This document shows positions 51,833 to 61,056 of a stretch of DNA of 64,000 nt, piece after piece (the stretch's first letter is position 1; each line of letters starts with the position of its first letter). Under the pieces are notes generated by a model. That model had not been told where the DNA came from, did no database searches, and saw nothing but the letters and a program-made list of their open reading frames with translations. The stretch covers positions 1-64,000 of the forward strand of contig NZ_RJUD01000005.1 of the NCBI RefSeq assembly GCF_024343675.1, written 5' to 3'. This DNA is from Lacihabitans sp. CS3-21 (lineage in GTDB: Bacteria > Bacteroidota > Bacteroidia > Cytophagales > Spirosomataceae). A program made the position numbers and the translations under genes.

Positions 51833-52795
51833 ATGAAACTACTTTTGACTTGCCTCATGGGCGTTTTGAGCTATCTTTCCATGGCCCAATCGAGCAATAG
51901 GGAAGAAGCTTTCTTGAAAAAAGACAGTATCGTTTCCAGCCTTGACGCTTACACTCAAGTTTTTTATTATCACAAAGCCGAAGCTGTCCAAGATAGACCT
52001 TTGGTTATTCAGCTGCATTCGTGGAGTTATCCTGCAGATTCTCTAAAAACTATTGGTTTGAGTACATTAGCCAAAAATAAAGACTATAATTACGTATTTC
52101 CCAACTTCAGAGGAGTCAATAACCACCCGAAAGCATGCTGTAGCGATTATGTGATATCTGATATCGACGAGGCTATAGACTGGGCTTTGAAAAACATGAA
52201 CGTTGACAAATCCAAGATTTATATGGTGGGCTACAGTGGTGGAGGTTATGCCACTTTGGCCATGTATATGAAGTCGCGACACAAAATTAAAGCTTTTTCG
52301 GCTTGGGCTTCGATTGCTGATTTGTCTGCATGGTATGCAGAATCCTTAGAACGAAAAAACAAATATATACAGGAAATAACTGCTTGCATAGATGCCATGG
52401 GCGGTTTTGAAGACCTAAAAGCTAAAGAACGCTCTCCATTATATTGGAAGACACCTACCCAAAGACGGAAGAATAGTAGTTTGCATATTTTTGCTGGCAT
52501 AAAAGATGGCCACCTTGGCAACGTGGTTCCGATTACACAGTCTATAAGTTTTTATAATAAAATACTACATGATTATAAAGAAAAAGAAGAGGCTAAATAT
52601 GTCAGCAAGGCGGAAGAAAAGACCATGCTTGAAACGCAGACCTACCCAAATAATAAAATAGAAAAATTGTTAGACAGGACTATTTATTATCAAAAAACTT
52701 CAAAAAATACGATGCTGACTATTTTTGAAGGTGGCCATGAAATGTTAAGTTCAGCTGCCATGGAATACATAGAACGAGCTGTAGGGAACAAATAA
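51833..52795 (+). CDS. Exported alpha/beta hydrolase (S9/prolyl-oligopeptidase-like)
   Basis: This 320-residue protein has a signal peptide (to about residue 19, LSYLSMAQ). It contains the nucleophile elbow GYSGGG (Ser near residue 134) and PLVIQLHSWSYPADSL as the oxyanion region. A C-terminal FEGGHEML holds the catalytic His, with a likely Asp in AGIKDGHLGN. Cysteines in KACCSDYV suggest a disulfide and a periplasmic location. It resembles feruloyl-esterase or prolyl-oligopeptidase-like hydrolases of small esters or peptides. It stands alone. An unusually long untranslated gap follows. Confidence 0.8.
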   Translation: MKLLLTCLMGVLSYLSMAQSSNREEAFLKKDSIVSSLDAYTQVFYYHKAEAVQDRPLVIQLHSWSYPADSLKTIGLSTLAKNKDYNYVFPNFRGVNNHPKACCSDYVISDIDEAIDWALKNMNVDKSKIYMVGYSGGGYATLAMYMKSRHKIKAFSAWASIADLSAWYAESLERKNKYIQEITACIDAMGGFEDLKAKERSPLYWKTPTQRRKNSSLHIFAGIKDGHLGNVVPITQSISFYNKILHDYKEKEEAKYVSKAEEKTMLETQTYPNNKIEKLLDRTIYYQKTSKNTMLTIFEGGHEMLSSAAMEYIERAVGNK

Positions 52796-53391
52796 GAGCA
52801 AAAACCTTATGGTGTTTTGTGATTTTTAATTCAAATGACCCAAATTTTGAAACATTTTGGCATAAAATCGGATTTGATTTGACTGATAAAAATACTATTT
52901 GATATTGAAATTGCTAAGACGTAAAATTTATATTAAAGTCACATTTAAATAAAAATTTATTTTAGTAAGTCAGGAAACTATGGTGGATCGGAGTATTTAG
53001 AATTCTTTTATTGCTCTTTTGCAATTGGCTTATTGTCAAAAAGGGAATAAGGTTTCAAATAAAGTATAAGCTTAAATGATCTAAATCTGTTTCTTTTTTC
53101 CTTATGAATAAATTGCTATTTTGGGTTAATTTTTTTTCACAATGTGCTATTAAATAAGTTTTTAAGTCTTTTTTAAATATTGAAAGAATCTAAACCATGA
53201 GGTCTGATGAAATTAACAGAACTGGTTCTAAATATTTTCTATATTTACATCAAATCAAGGATTAAAGTATTTGTAGATTGTATTGTGTTTAAGATTGGGC
53301 ATGATAAGTTAAATACGAAATCTTTATAAATTATAAACCAAAGACAAAAGGGGAATAATTCAGCAAATTAATACTCAAATCTTATAGAAAG
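52796..53391. other. Long AT-rich intergenic stretch, no gene seen
   Basis: This 596-base gap is the longest in the window. It has no coding-like frame, no tRNA-like fold and no clear terminator after the hydrolase gene. It contains poly-T and poly-A runs only. A leftover of decayed sequence is possible, but I see nothing to identify. Confidence 0.5.
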
Positions 53392-54135
53392 ATGGACTAT
53401 TTAGGCAAAATTATCACTGACTTTGAATTGCATTCGGTGGAAGGAATAAGGGAATGCTTTGAAAATGGCGTAGATCCTAACCTAATTGTAAAAGGTAAAC
53501 CTTTGGTTTATGAACTCATCAATATGTACAATCGAGGGTCAAAGTTTAAAGAATGTTTGAAAATATTTGTAGACTTTGGTTTGGAGTTTGAAGACAAAAT
53601 TTTACTATCTGTTTTATTGGACGATTTCGAAATGCTGGATATACTTTTGGTTGAGAATAAAAGTGCTTTAACCCAAAATTATAGTTTAGATTGCACATTT
53701 ACGCCTCTTTTTGAAGTTTCCTTGCTGCACATCTGTGCTGAATATAACCACCTCGCATGTGCTAAAATACTTATAAAGCATGGAGCAGATATTAATAGTA
53801 AAGCAGGATTGGATGATAACGGCTTTGGTGGTCACACGCCAATTTTTCATACAGTAAATCAAAATGCCAATATATGTATCGATGTTTTGAAATATCTGGT
53901 TTCACTTAATGTCGACTTAAATCATACTGTTCAGGGTTTAATTTGGGGAAAAGGTTACGAATGGGAAACATTCGTACCAGCCGTAAATCCTATTAGTTAT
54001 GCCATGATGGGTCTGCTCAGACAATTTCAAAGAACAGAAAAACAGATTTACGAAGTGGTGACTATTTTGCTAAAAGCCAATTATAAGCTAGATTATTTCC
54101 CTACAAACGTTCCTAATAAATATTTGAATAGTTAA
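53392..54135 (+). CDS. Ankyrin-repeat protein
   Basis: This 247-residue soluble protein has no signal peptide. At least two ankyrin repeats are clear: SLLHICAEYNHLACAKILIK followed by HGADINSK (about 113-138), and a TPIFHTVNQNANICIDVLKY...LVSLNVDLNH unit (about 149-182). Weaker repeats lie before (EGIRECFENGVDPNLI, near residue 18) and after. Ankyrin repeats mediate protein-protein contacts; small stand-alone members in Bacteroidota have no assigned function. It is monocistronic, flanked by long AT-rich gaps. Confidence 0.8.
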   Translation: MDYLGKIITDFELHSVEGIRECFENGVDPNLIVKGKPLVYELINMYNRGSKFKECLKIFVDFGLEFEDKILLSVLLDDFEMLDILLVENKSALTQNYSLDCTFTPLFEVSLLHICAEYNHLACAKILIKHGADINSKAGLDDNGFGGHTPIFHTVNQNANICIDVLKYLVSLNVDLNHTVQGLIWGKGYEWETFVPAVNPISYAMMGLLRQFQRTEKQIYEVVTILLKANYKLDYFPTNVPNKYLNS

Positions 54136-54408
54136 ATGTTGTCAAAAAGGCTTTAGTTTTTGGTAACTTTTAAATACTGGTATCTAAAAATTACATTGAA
54201 AAACCACAAATATATTTATTGCTCTGTTCTAGGGTTAATAAGTAAACTCAAAGGTACACAACACTGATTCAGAGAGTTTACTTTTACTTTTTAAATAGGG
54301 TTTTGAGTTGAATTATTAAGCGATATTGCAGAAAATTATTTAAGGATATACATTTAAAATGGACAATATATCTCTTAATTTTACCGGTGATGAATCTAGC
54401 AAACATGC

Positions 54409-55266
54409 ATGAATAAAACCTACATAAGCATTATCTGCGAAGACGGCTTTCCATTGGCAGCCACCTTATACCAACCCAAAACTGTAAAGGCTGCCGTAAT
54501 GATCGCTCCAGCAACTGGCATAAAGCAGACATTTTACAATTCTTTCGCTTCATTCTTGGCCGATTCTGGGTTTGGAGTGATTTGCTATGACAACAGAGGA
54601 ATAGGAAAGTCACGAAAAGGGTCAATCAACGATGGGGATCCCTCACTTATTACATGGGGAAGGGAGGATATGTCGGCAGTTTTAGAAAAATTAAAGGACC
54701 TCTTTCCAGAAACAACTTACCATTTGGTTGGGCATAGTGCTGGTGGGCAGTTGGTTGGCTTGATGAAAAATACCAATGACCTTGGCTCTATGTTTAATTT
54801 TGCTTGCTCATCAGGCAGTATTCGTAATATGGGATTTGCATTTAAATTCCAGGCTTATTTCTTTATGAATGTTTTCATTCCTATAAATAATTTGCTATTT
54901 GGGCAGACGAATTCTCAATGGGTAGGAATGGGTGAGCCTCTACCCAAAACAGTAGCTACTCAGTGGAGTCAATGGTGTAATGGAAGCGGTTATGTAGCAA
55001 TGGCGTTCGAAAAAGAAATAGATAAACATGCTTATGATGAAATCGATATTCCTTCACTATGGTTACATGCCACTGATGACTCCATCGCAAACCTTGCCAA
55101 TGTGAAAGACATGATTAGCGTTTTTCCAAACCTGAAATCAGAAATAGTAACTCTTGAGCCACGAATTCTTGGTTTTAAAGAAATTGGACATATGAAGTTT
55201 TTCAGTTCGAAAAACAAGAAACTATGGAATTATGCAGTTAATTTTTTGAATGAAAATCTAAAATAA
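54409..55266 (+). CDS. Alpha/beta hydrolase, cytoplasmic
   Basis: This 285-residue protein has no signal peptide. It shows the fold's GFPLAATLYQP opening, VMIAPATGIKQ at the oxyanion loop, YDNRGIGKS (strand 4), nucleophile GHSAGGQL (Ser near residue 118), and the acid in HATDDSI. The His is in KEIGHMKFF near the C-terminus. This set is typical of the YheT/serine-aminopeptidase-like group of hydrolases with unknown substrate. It is probably a single-gene unit; the next gene begins 104 bases later behind a TATATTTG element. Confidence 0.85.
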   Translation: MNKTYISIICEDGFPLAATLYQPKTVKAAVMIAPATGIKQTFYNSFASFLADSGFGVICYDNRGIGKSRKGSINDGDPSLITWGREDMSAVLEKLKDLFPETTYHLVGHSAGGQLVGLMKNTNDLGSMFNFACSSGSIRNMGFAFKFQAYFFMNVFIPINNLLFGQTNSQWVGMGEPLPKTVATQWSQWCNGSGYVAMAFEKEIDKHAYDEIDIPSLWLHATDDSIANLANVKDMISVFPNLKSEIVTLEPRILGFKEIGHMKFFSSKNKKLWNYAVNFLNENLK

Positions 55267-55370
55267 AGGTGGTTTTGACCTGATTAATCTCGTTTTTGTT
55301 GGTTAAAATAGGAAATAACCAATTGTCAGTTCATATATTTGTTTTGAAAATAATTTAATCTTAAAACTCT

Positions 55371-55589
55371 ATGTCGTTCCAAGCATACATAGACAACATC
55401 AAAACCAAAACAGGAAAATCTCCGGAGGATTTTAAAAAACTGGGGGAAGAAAAAGGTTTTTTGGTTGATGGAGTCATATCAAAAAATATAAAAGCAACCG
55501 AAATTACGAATTGGCTCAAAGAGGAGTTTGAGCTTGGACACGGTCATGCTATGGCCATATTTGCCACTTTGAAAGGTAAAACGGAATAA
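55371..55589 (+). CDS. DUF4287 small protein
   Basis: This 72-residue helical protein has the DUF4287 pattern: YIDNIKTKTGKSPEDFKKLG, then WLKEEFELGHGHAMAI. Members occur alone or fused to DUF5655 and have no known reaction. A perfect -7 match TATATTTG lies at 55334-55341, 30 bases upstream of the ATG, although no -33 element is at the right distance. It is followed 17 bases later by a VOC-family gene, probably in the same transcript. Confidence 0.9.
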   Translation: MSFQAYIDNIKTKTGKSPEDFKKLGEEKGFLVDGVISKNIKATEITNWLKEEFELGHGHAMAIFATLKGKTE

Positions 55590-55606
55590 ACTTAACCAAA
55601 AAAAAC

Positions 55607-55963
55607 ATGTTAACCTCCATCAACCCTAAATTGCCTATGAGAAACAAAGCCGCCTCAAGGGAATTTTATATTGAAAAACTAGGCTTCAGTTTTTTTGGAA
55701 ATGCCGATTATGATGGCTACTTGATGGTTGAAAAGGATAATATTCAACTTCATCTCTTTGAATTTAAGGAGCTTAATCCGCTCGAAAACTACGGTCAAGT
55801 TTATATCCGTACCAACAACATTGAAGATTGGTACAAATTGGCTATCGACATGAATTTAATGTTGCCCCAAGCTGGACATTTAGAGATTAAACCTTGGGGA
55901 ATGAAAGAATTTTCACTACTCGACCCTGACCACAATTTGCTCACTTTTGGGCAGGATATTTAA
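55607..55963 (+). CDS. VOC-family (glyoxalase/bleomycin-resistance-like) protein
   Basis: This 118-residue protein has two beta-alpha-beta-beta-beta halves: PKLPMRNKAASREFYIEKLG (about 8-27) with YLMVEKDNIQLHLFEF, and VYIRTNNIEDWYKLA with MKEFSLLDPDHNLLTFGQ. Its length and the C-terminal LDPDHN.LTF pattern resemble bleomycin-binding proteins, which sequester the drug without enzymatic action. Drug binding is only one possibility; many VOC proteins have other ligands. It is likely cotranscribed with the DUF4287 gene upstream. Confidence 0.85.
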   Translation: MLTSINPKLPMRNKAASREFYIEKLGFSFFGNADYDGYLMVEKDNIQLHLFEFKELNPLENYGQVYIRTNNIEDWYKLAIDMNLMLPQAGHLEIKPWGMKEFSLLDPDHNLLTFGQDI

Positions 55964-56081
55964 TACACAGGCTAACTTATCTTTTCGATTTTAAATCTTT
56001 TATGCTTTTACACAATAAGAAGCTCAAGTAAAACTTTTTTTACTAGAAAAGAAAATATTTATTTATTTTGAATAATTATTT

Positions 56082-56112
56082 ATTGTTTTTTAATAAATAA
56101 TTTTTACTTTTG
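56082..56112 (+). promoter_or_regulatory. Bacteroidetes-type promoter of the DUF2975-XRE operon
   Basis: TACTTTTG at 56105-56112 matches TAnnTTTG, and TTG at 56083-56085 lies 19 bases upstream as the -33 element. Transcription would start near 56119, about 20 bases before the DUF2975 ATG at 56138. Confidence 0.7.
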
Positions 56113-56137
56113 TGCATCATTTTAAAATAAAACAAAA

Positions 56138-56674
56138 ATGTCAAACACTAATAAGTATGTATTTTACGGCCTAAGGGTTATAGCTTGGATTATCTTCATT
56201 GGTCTCTGCATTGAGGCTGGAGCATTGTTGGTCAACTTTGTAATAAGTATTTACAAACCAGAGATTGTTTCCAGACTTTATGAAAAACTAGACTTAAGTG
56301 AATTGTTTGCTTATTCAGTAGATGCCTATTATGGCATGTACAGCTTCATTTTGGCCCTAGCCATGCTGAAAGCCTACCTATTTTATGTGGTCATCGAGCT
56401 TGTAAGCAAGCTTAGTTTATCCAAACCTTTCAGCGAATACGTAGCCGACAAAATCAATAAAATCAGCTATTATACATTTTCTATTGGCCTAATTAGTTAC
56501 ATAGGAAAAGAAACAGCCAAACATTTTGAACATCGTGGTATTGAATTAAACGCGTTGAACAAATTTTGGGCAGATAGTGAAGCTTTTATATTGATGGCGG
56601 CAATAATTTATGTAATCGCCAATATCTTTAAGAGAGGTATAGAAATACAAAATGAAAACGACTTAACGATATAG
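56138..56674 (+). CDS. DUF2975 membrane protein
   Basis: This 178-residue protein has four hydrophobic helices: about 12-33 (VIAWIIFIGLCIEAGALLVNF), 68-92 (YSFILALAMLKAYLFYVVIEL), 116-132 and 152-169 (AFILMAAIIYVIANIFKRGIE). The spacing and the YVADKINKISYYTFSIGLI segment are typical of DUF2975. These proteins are almost always encoded immediately before a small XRE-type regulator, as here (three-base gap). The pair is thought to form a membrane-linked regulatory unit, but the signal is unknown. A strong promoter lies directly upstream. Confidence 0.88.
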   Translation: MSNTNKYVFYGLRVIAWIIFIGLCIEAGALLVNFVISIYKPEIVSRLYEKLDLSELFAYSVDAYYGMYSFILALAMLKAYLFYVVIELVSKLSLSKPFSEYVADKINKISYYTFSIGLISYIGKETAKHFEHRGIELNALNKFWADSEAFILMAAIIYVIANIFKRGIEIQNENDLTI

Positions 56675-56677
56675 ATC

Positions 56678-56881
56678 ATGCCTATAATAGTAAACGTAGA
56701 CGTGATGATGGCCAAGCGAAAAATGTCGTTAAACGAGCTTTCTGAAAAAGTAGACTTGACGCTTTCGAACCTCTCGATCCTGAAAACAGGCAAAGCAAAA
56801 GCCATAAGATTCAGTACTTTAGAAGCCATTTGTAAAGCTCTCGACTGCCAGCCGGGTGATATTTTGGAGTTTGTTGATTAA
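56678..56881 (+). CDS. Cro/C1-type (XRE, YozG-like) transcriptional regulator
   Basis: This 67-residue single-domain HTH protein reads MPIIVNVDVMMAKRKMSLNE, then the recognition region LSEKVDLTLSNLSILKTGKAKA and a C-terminal ALDCQPGDILEFV, the pattern of the YozG group. It follows the DUF2975 gene by three bases and shares its promoter, so it may autoregulate the pair. It is probably membrane-tethered through its partner, which is inference from the conserved linkage rather than from any domain in this protein. Confidence 0.92.
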   Translation: MPIIVNVDVMMAKRKMSLNELSEKVDLTLSNLSILKTGKAKAIRFSTLEAICKALDCQPGDILEFVD

Positions 56882-56943
56882 GATTTAAGATAGATTAAAG
56901 GACAAATTCCTAAATCTTTATAAAATCTTTATGCTTGAATAGA

Positions 56944-56951
56944 TAAATTTG
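56944..56951 (+). promoter_or_regulatory. -7 element upstream of the KdpD-like kinase
   Basis: TAAATTTG matches TAnnTTTG exactly. No -33 TTTG lies at 19-21 bases upstream, so it may need an activator. Transcription would begin near 56958, only about 14 bases before the TTG start codon at 56972, which supports that short leader. Confidence 0.5.
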
Positions 56952-56971
56952 TCTATCAAATAAATCAAATC

Positions 56972-58051
56972 TTGGGCTTCTTTCCAACGCGAAAATCCAA
57001 CATCGTTCTCCAAATATTCTGGAGTGTATTCTCTGTATTATTTATCGCTTTGCTTTGTTTTGTATCCAAAGAGATAATTGGTTACAGAATTGTGGCTCTG
57101 ATTCTTCTAATGACAGTTTCAGTATTGGCGATGTTATTTGATATTTTGGCGGTTTTATTGGCTTCCATCCTGAGTGCCATCATCTGGAATTTCTTCTTCA
57201 TTCCGCCTATTTTCACATTTCATATTGGCAGTACTGAGGACCTCCTGATGTTTTTTCTATACTTTGTTATTGCACTGATAAATGCCGTTTTGACTTATCA
57301 AATAAGAAAAGAAGAGCAAAAATCAAGAGATAAAGAAGAAAAAGAGAAAACCATAAAACTTTATGATACCCTACTCAATTCGCTTTCTCACGAACTCAGA
57401 ACCCCTATTTCTACCATACTAAGTTCCGTAGATATGCTCAAAGAAAATCAAAATATTTCGAAGGAAAATCAAAAAGAGCTATTGACTCAAATAGATATTG
57501 CCACCATTCGGCTCAACGGACAAGTAGAAAACTTGTTGAATATGAGTCGATTAGAAAGTGGGATGTTGAAACTCAATCTGGATTGGGAAGATATCGGCGA
57601 TCTCATTAATTCAGTCATTCAGAAAATTCAGACCAATTTTCCAACGAGAAAGATTGAATTTGAGTCCAAAGAAAAACTCCCACTCTGCAACATCGATACT
57701 GGAATAATAGAGCAAGTTGTCTACAATATTTTACAAAATGCGGTCCAATATTCACCTCAAAATAGCCTAATTTTAATAGAGAATGAAATTAAAAACCGAG
57801 AACTAAGAATCACTATTCAAGATCAAGGCAACGGTATTTCTGAAGAATTTTTAAAAAAAATATTTGAAAAATTTTACCGTTTGCCTAATTCAAAAGCGGG
57901 CGGAATCGGCCTTGGCTTGTCTATAGTAAAAGGATTTTTGGAGGCACACAATGGTTCTATTGTGGCTGAAAATTGTACGCCTCAGGGGTTAAAATTCATC
58001 ATAAATATTCCGGTGGAGGTTTCATATATCAACAATCTAAAAAATGAATAA
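56972..58051 (+). CDS. kdpD: KdpD-like sensor histidine kinase, short form
   Basis: The protein has 359 residues from TTG 56972. A TGA in frame at 56936-56938 rules out a longer frame, and no ATG lies between it and the start. It has a DUF4118 membrane domain with four helices (about 9-110), a linker, then the H box SLSHELRTP with phosphorylated H140. The N box is VVYNILQNAVQYSP, G1 is DQGNGI and G2 is GGIGLGLSIV. Full-length KdpD (about 890) also has N-terminal KdpD and Usp sensor domains, absent here. It overlaps the response regulator gene by eight bases. With Kup and a porin downstream it probably senses potassium or turgor. Confidence 0.88.
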   Translation: MGFFPTRKSNIVLQIFWSVFSVLFIALLCFVSKEIIGYRIVALILLMTVSVLAMLFDILAVLLASILSAIIWNFFFIPPIFTFHIGSTEDLLMFFLYFVIALINAVLTYQIRKEEQKSRDKEEKEKTIKLYDTLLNSLSHELRTPISTILSSVDMLKENQNISKENQKELLTQIDIATIRLNGQVENLLNMSRLESGMLKLNLDWEDIGDLINSVIQKIQTNFPTRKIEFESKEKLPLCNIDTGIIEQVVYNILQNAVQYSPQNSLILIENEIKNRELRITIQDQGNGISEEFLKKIFEKFYRLPNSKAGGIGLGLSIVKGFLEAHNGSIVAENCTPQGLKFIINIPVEVSYINNLKNE

Positions 58052-58721
58052 AGCAGAAATATTGATCATTGACGACGAACCACAAATAAGAAAATTGCTC
58101 GAAATCAATCTGGAAAGTAATAATTATAAGGTATGGCAAGCAGAAAACGCAAAAGAAGGAATTCTTATGGCAGCCAATCATCCACCAGAATTGATTTTGC
58201 TGGACTTGGGATTACCAGACAAAAGCGGCCATGAGGTTTTGAAGGAACTCAGAACTTGGTACAATAAATCCATCATAATTCTTTCGGTCATCAACAACGA
58301 AAAAGACATAGTACAGGCCTTAGACAATGGAGCCACCGATTATCTCACCAAACCATTCCGCAATGCCGAACTTCTGGCAAGGATTCGCTCAGCCATTCGT
58401 AGAAACCAAACCGACAACACAGAAAGTAAAAAAGTTTGCGGCGATTTAGAAATTGATTTTGTTTCCAGAACCGTAAAAAGAAACCAAGAAATACTAAAAT
58501 TGACCGCAACAGAGTACAATTTATTGCTATTATTTGCCAAGAACGAGGGACGTGTTCTGACACATCAATACATCTTAAAGGAGATTTGGGGCATTGGAGC
58601 ACAACTTGAAACCCAATATTTGAGGGTATTTGTAGGTACTTTACGCAAAAAAATAGAGCAAAATCAGAACCAACCACTTCATATTATCACCGAAAGTGGC
58701 GTTGGGTATCGGTTTGAATAG
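58044..58721 (+). CDS. kdpE: KdpE-like response regulator (OmpR/PhoB type)
   Basis: This 225-residue protein has a receiver domain with the acidic pocket DDE (10-12), phosphorylated D54 (ILLDLGLPDKSG) and K in DYLTKPF, followed by an OmpR-type winged helix (about 127-225: LTATEYNLLLLFAKNEGRVL, YLRVFVGTLRKKIE). The sequence fits KdpE well. It overlaps the kinase gene by eight bases and must be its partner. No kdpFABC genes are in this window; the nearest potassium gene is kup, 390 bases downstream, a likely target. Confidence 0.92.
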   Translation: MNKAEILIIDDEPQIRKLLEINLESNNYKVWQAENAKEGILMAANHPPELILLDLGLPDKSGHEVLKELRTWYNKSIIILSVINNEKDIVQALDNGATDYLTKPFRNAELLARIRSAIRRNQTDNTESKKVCGDLEIDFVSRTVKRNQEILKLTATEYNLLLLFAKNEGRVLTHQYILKEIWGIGAQLETQYLRVFVGTLRKKIEQNQNQPLHIITESGVGYRFE

Positions 58722-58806
58722 ACCAGCACTTTTCTTTTTATATTTTCTTTATATTCTCATTCATTTCTTTACTTTTTCATGATGCTCTGAGATATTCCTT
58801 TGCAGC

Positions 58807-59121
58807 ATGAATTTGAACAAAGAAATTGCTTCTCGACTCATCGTTTTGTTTGAGAGCTGCAACCAACTCAAACTTCTGGCAGAGGAAGCTCCTTCTAATC
58901 AGCATCTAAAGCCCTTTGCTGAACAGCTCTATTGTGGTCTAAATGACCTGTTCTTATTTCAAGAGCTTCACAAATTCGCAGCCCCTTTAGAAAAACTTAC
59001 AGCCAAGGTTATTGAATTTCAAGGCAATATCTCAGCTGAAATTCCCACTTTGGCAAAGGATCAAATTGAAAATATCAAGAAAAATTTAATAGAAATTCAA
59101 AATTTAATTGGAAATGAATAA
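58807..59121 (+). CDS. Small helical protein between kdpE and kup, unknown
   Basis: This 104-residue protein is not recognised. It is all-helical and leucine- and glutamate-rich (IASRLIVLFESCNQLKLLAEE, VIEFQGNISAEIPTLAKDQI), without membrane segments or signal peptide. Its last bases overlap the kup ATG by eight bases, so translation is probably coupled and the protein is a candidate cytosolic accessory or regulator of the Kup transporter. Its own start lies 85 bases after the kdpE stop. The evidence is only linkage and coding-like composition. Confidence 0.6.
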   Translation: MNLNKEIASRLIVLFESCNQLKLLAEEAPSNQHLKPFAEQLYCGLNDLFLFQELHKFAAPLEKLTAKVIEFQGNISAEIPTLAKDQIENIKKNLIEIQNLIGNE

Positions 59122-61054
59122 ATCAAACATTACAAACAAAGTAACGGCCGCCTCGCTCTTGGTGGCACTAGGCATCATCTATGGTGACATTGGCACGAGT
59201 CCGCTATATGTACTCAAAGCCATCATTGGCACGAAAGCTATAACCGAGAATCTTATATTCGGGGGTATCTCTTGTATATTCTGGACCTTGATGATTCAGA
59301 CCACCATAAAATATATTTGGCTGACTTTACAAGCCGACAATCATGGGGAGGGCGGAATTTTTTCATTATATGCTTTGGTAAAACGTTACGGCAAAAAACT
59401 GGTCATTCCCACTATTTTAGGTGCCACGACTCTTCTTGCCGACGGTATCATTACTCCGCCCATCTCAGTAGCTTCAGCAGTAGAGGGTATTCAGAACATT
59501 AAAGGATTAGAAAATATCCAAACAGTGCCAATTGTTATGGTTATTTTATCATTTTTGTTCTTTTTCCAACGCTTTGGTACACAGAAGGTTGGCGGTACTT
59601 TTGGCCCGATTATGGTGCTTTGGTTTTCTATGCTTTTTGTGTTGGGTTTAAGTCAAATCATGCATTTTCCAAGTGTGCTAAAAGCCTTGAATCCCTATTA
59701 TGCCTATCAATTATTAACGCAGTATCCCAAAGGTTTTTGGTTATTAGGAGCTGTATTTTTGGCAACAACTGGTGCAGAAGCTCTGTACTCAGACTTGGGA
59801 CATTGTGGCCGACAAAACATCAGAATTACTTGGTTATTTGTAAAAATTGCCCTCGTGACCAATTATTTGGGCCAATCTGCCTGGGCATTGCATCAAGGCC
59901 AAGAGTTTTTAAATGGCCGAAATCCATTCTACGAAATAATGCCTGAGTGGTTCTTGATTCCAGGAATAATTATTGCAACATTGGCCACCATTATTGCCTC
60001 ACAAGCCCTCATCAGCGGTAGCTATACGCTTATTAGTGAGGCTATTAACCTTAATTTTTGGCCTAGAGTGGCGGTGCGTCAGCCAACAGAAACCAAAGGG
60101 CAAATTTACATACCGAGTGTCAATAACCTATTGTGGGTGGGTTGTATTATGATGATTCTTTACTTCCGTTCATCAGAACACATGGAGGCTGCCTATGGAT
60201 TCTCGATTACTGTAGCCATGATGATGACCACCATACTTTTGAGTTATTTTCTTCTTTACAAAAAACATTGGAACAAGTATCTGGTATTCGGTATTCTGAC
60301 AATTTTTGCTACTGTGGAAATCTCTTTTTTCATAGCCAATGTATCCAAAATCAAAGAGAGATGGATGTTCCTTTTCTTCGAATTGTTCATATTTATGGTA
60401 ATGTATGTTTGGTATTATGCCCGAAAAATCAATAATCGATTTACCAAATTTGAGGAATTGGGTAAGCATATCCACCGCCTCAACGAACTCAGTGAAGACG
60501 ATGCCGTACCCAAATTTGCAACACACCTCATCTATCTCACCAAAGCCGACCGCAGGCACGAAATAGAGGAGAAAATCATTAAGTCTATTTTTTCTAAAAA
60601 ACCAAAAAGAGCAGATGTCTACTGGTTTGTGCATATTCATCGCACCACCGAGCCTTATACACTTTCTTATAATGTAACCGAACTGCTCGACGACAAAGTC
60701 ATAAAAGTGAACATCCATGTGGGATTCAGAATTCAACCAAAAACTGAGTTATATTTCAAAAAAATAGTAAGAGAATTGGTGGCAAACAAGGAACTGAACC
60801 TCCATATTAGGCCTGACGGTTCTTCAAAGTACAACAGTGAGCCAGATTTTAAATTTGTGGTCATAGAAAAGTTCTTATCTGTGGAAAATGAATTTACTTT
60901 GCGAGATGGACTTTTGCTCAACGCTTACTTCAAACTAAAACACCTAGGTCAGAGCGACGAAAAAGCCTTTGGTTTGGATAAAAGCGATGTGATTGTAGAA
61001 GATATTCCACTGGTTTATCAGCCGCAAAACAATGTGAATTTATTGAGAGAATAG
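59114..61054 (+). CDS. kup: Kup-family potassium transporter
   Basis: This protein is about 646 residues from ATG 59114; a TTG six bases upstream is less likely. It is a K+ uptake protein of the Kup/HAK/KT family, driven by protons. The start carries the signature ALGIIYGDIGTSPLYVLKAI; also visible are FWTLMIQTTIKYI, NHGEGGIFSLYALV, LADGIITPPISVASAVEG and GAEALYSDLGHCG. There are 12 membrane helices up to about residue 440 and a cytosolic C-terminal domain after that. It overlaps the small helical gene by eight bases and is followed two bases later by a porin gene. With KdpDE upstream it forms a potassium cluster. Confidence 0.94.
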   Translation: MNKSNITNKVTAASLLVALGIIYGDIGTSPLYVLKAIIGTKAITENLIFGGISCIFWTLMIQTTIKYIWLTLQADNHGEGGIFSLYALVKRYGKKLVIPTILGATTLLADGIITPPISVASAVEGIQNIKGLENIQTVPIVMVILSFLFFFQRFGTQKVGGTFGPIMVLWFSMLFVLGLSQIMHFPSVLKALNPYYAYQLLTQYPKGFWLLGAVFLATTGAEALYSDLGHCGRQNIRITWLFVKIALVTNYLGQSAWALHQGQEFLNGRNPFYEIMPEWFLIPGIIIATLATIIASQALISGSYTLISEAINLNFWPRVAVRQPTETKGQIYIPSVNNLLWVGCIMMILYFRSSEHMEAAYGFSITVAMMMTTILLSYFLLYKKHWNKYLVFGILTIFATVEISFFIANVSKIKERWMFLFFELFIFMVMYVWYYARKINNRFTKFEELGKHIHRLNELSEDDAVPKFATHLIYLTKADRRHEIEEKIIKSIFSKKPKRADVYWFVHIHRTTEPYTLSYNVTELLDDKVIKVNIHVGFRIQPKTELYFKKIVRELVANKELNLHIRPDGSSKYNSEPDFKFVVIEKFLSVENEFTLRDGLLLNAYFKLKHLGQSDEKAFGLDKSDVIVEDIPLVYQPQNNVNLLRE

Positions 61055-61056
61055 GT

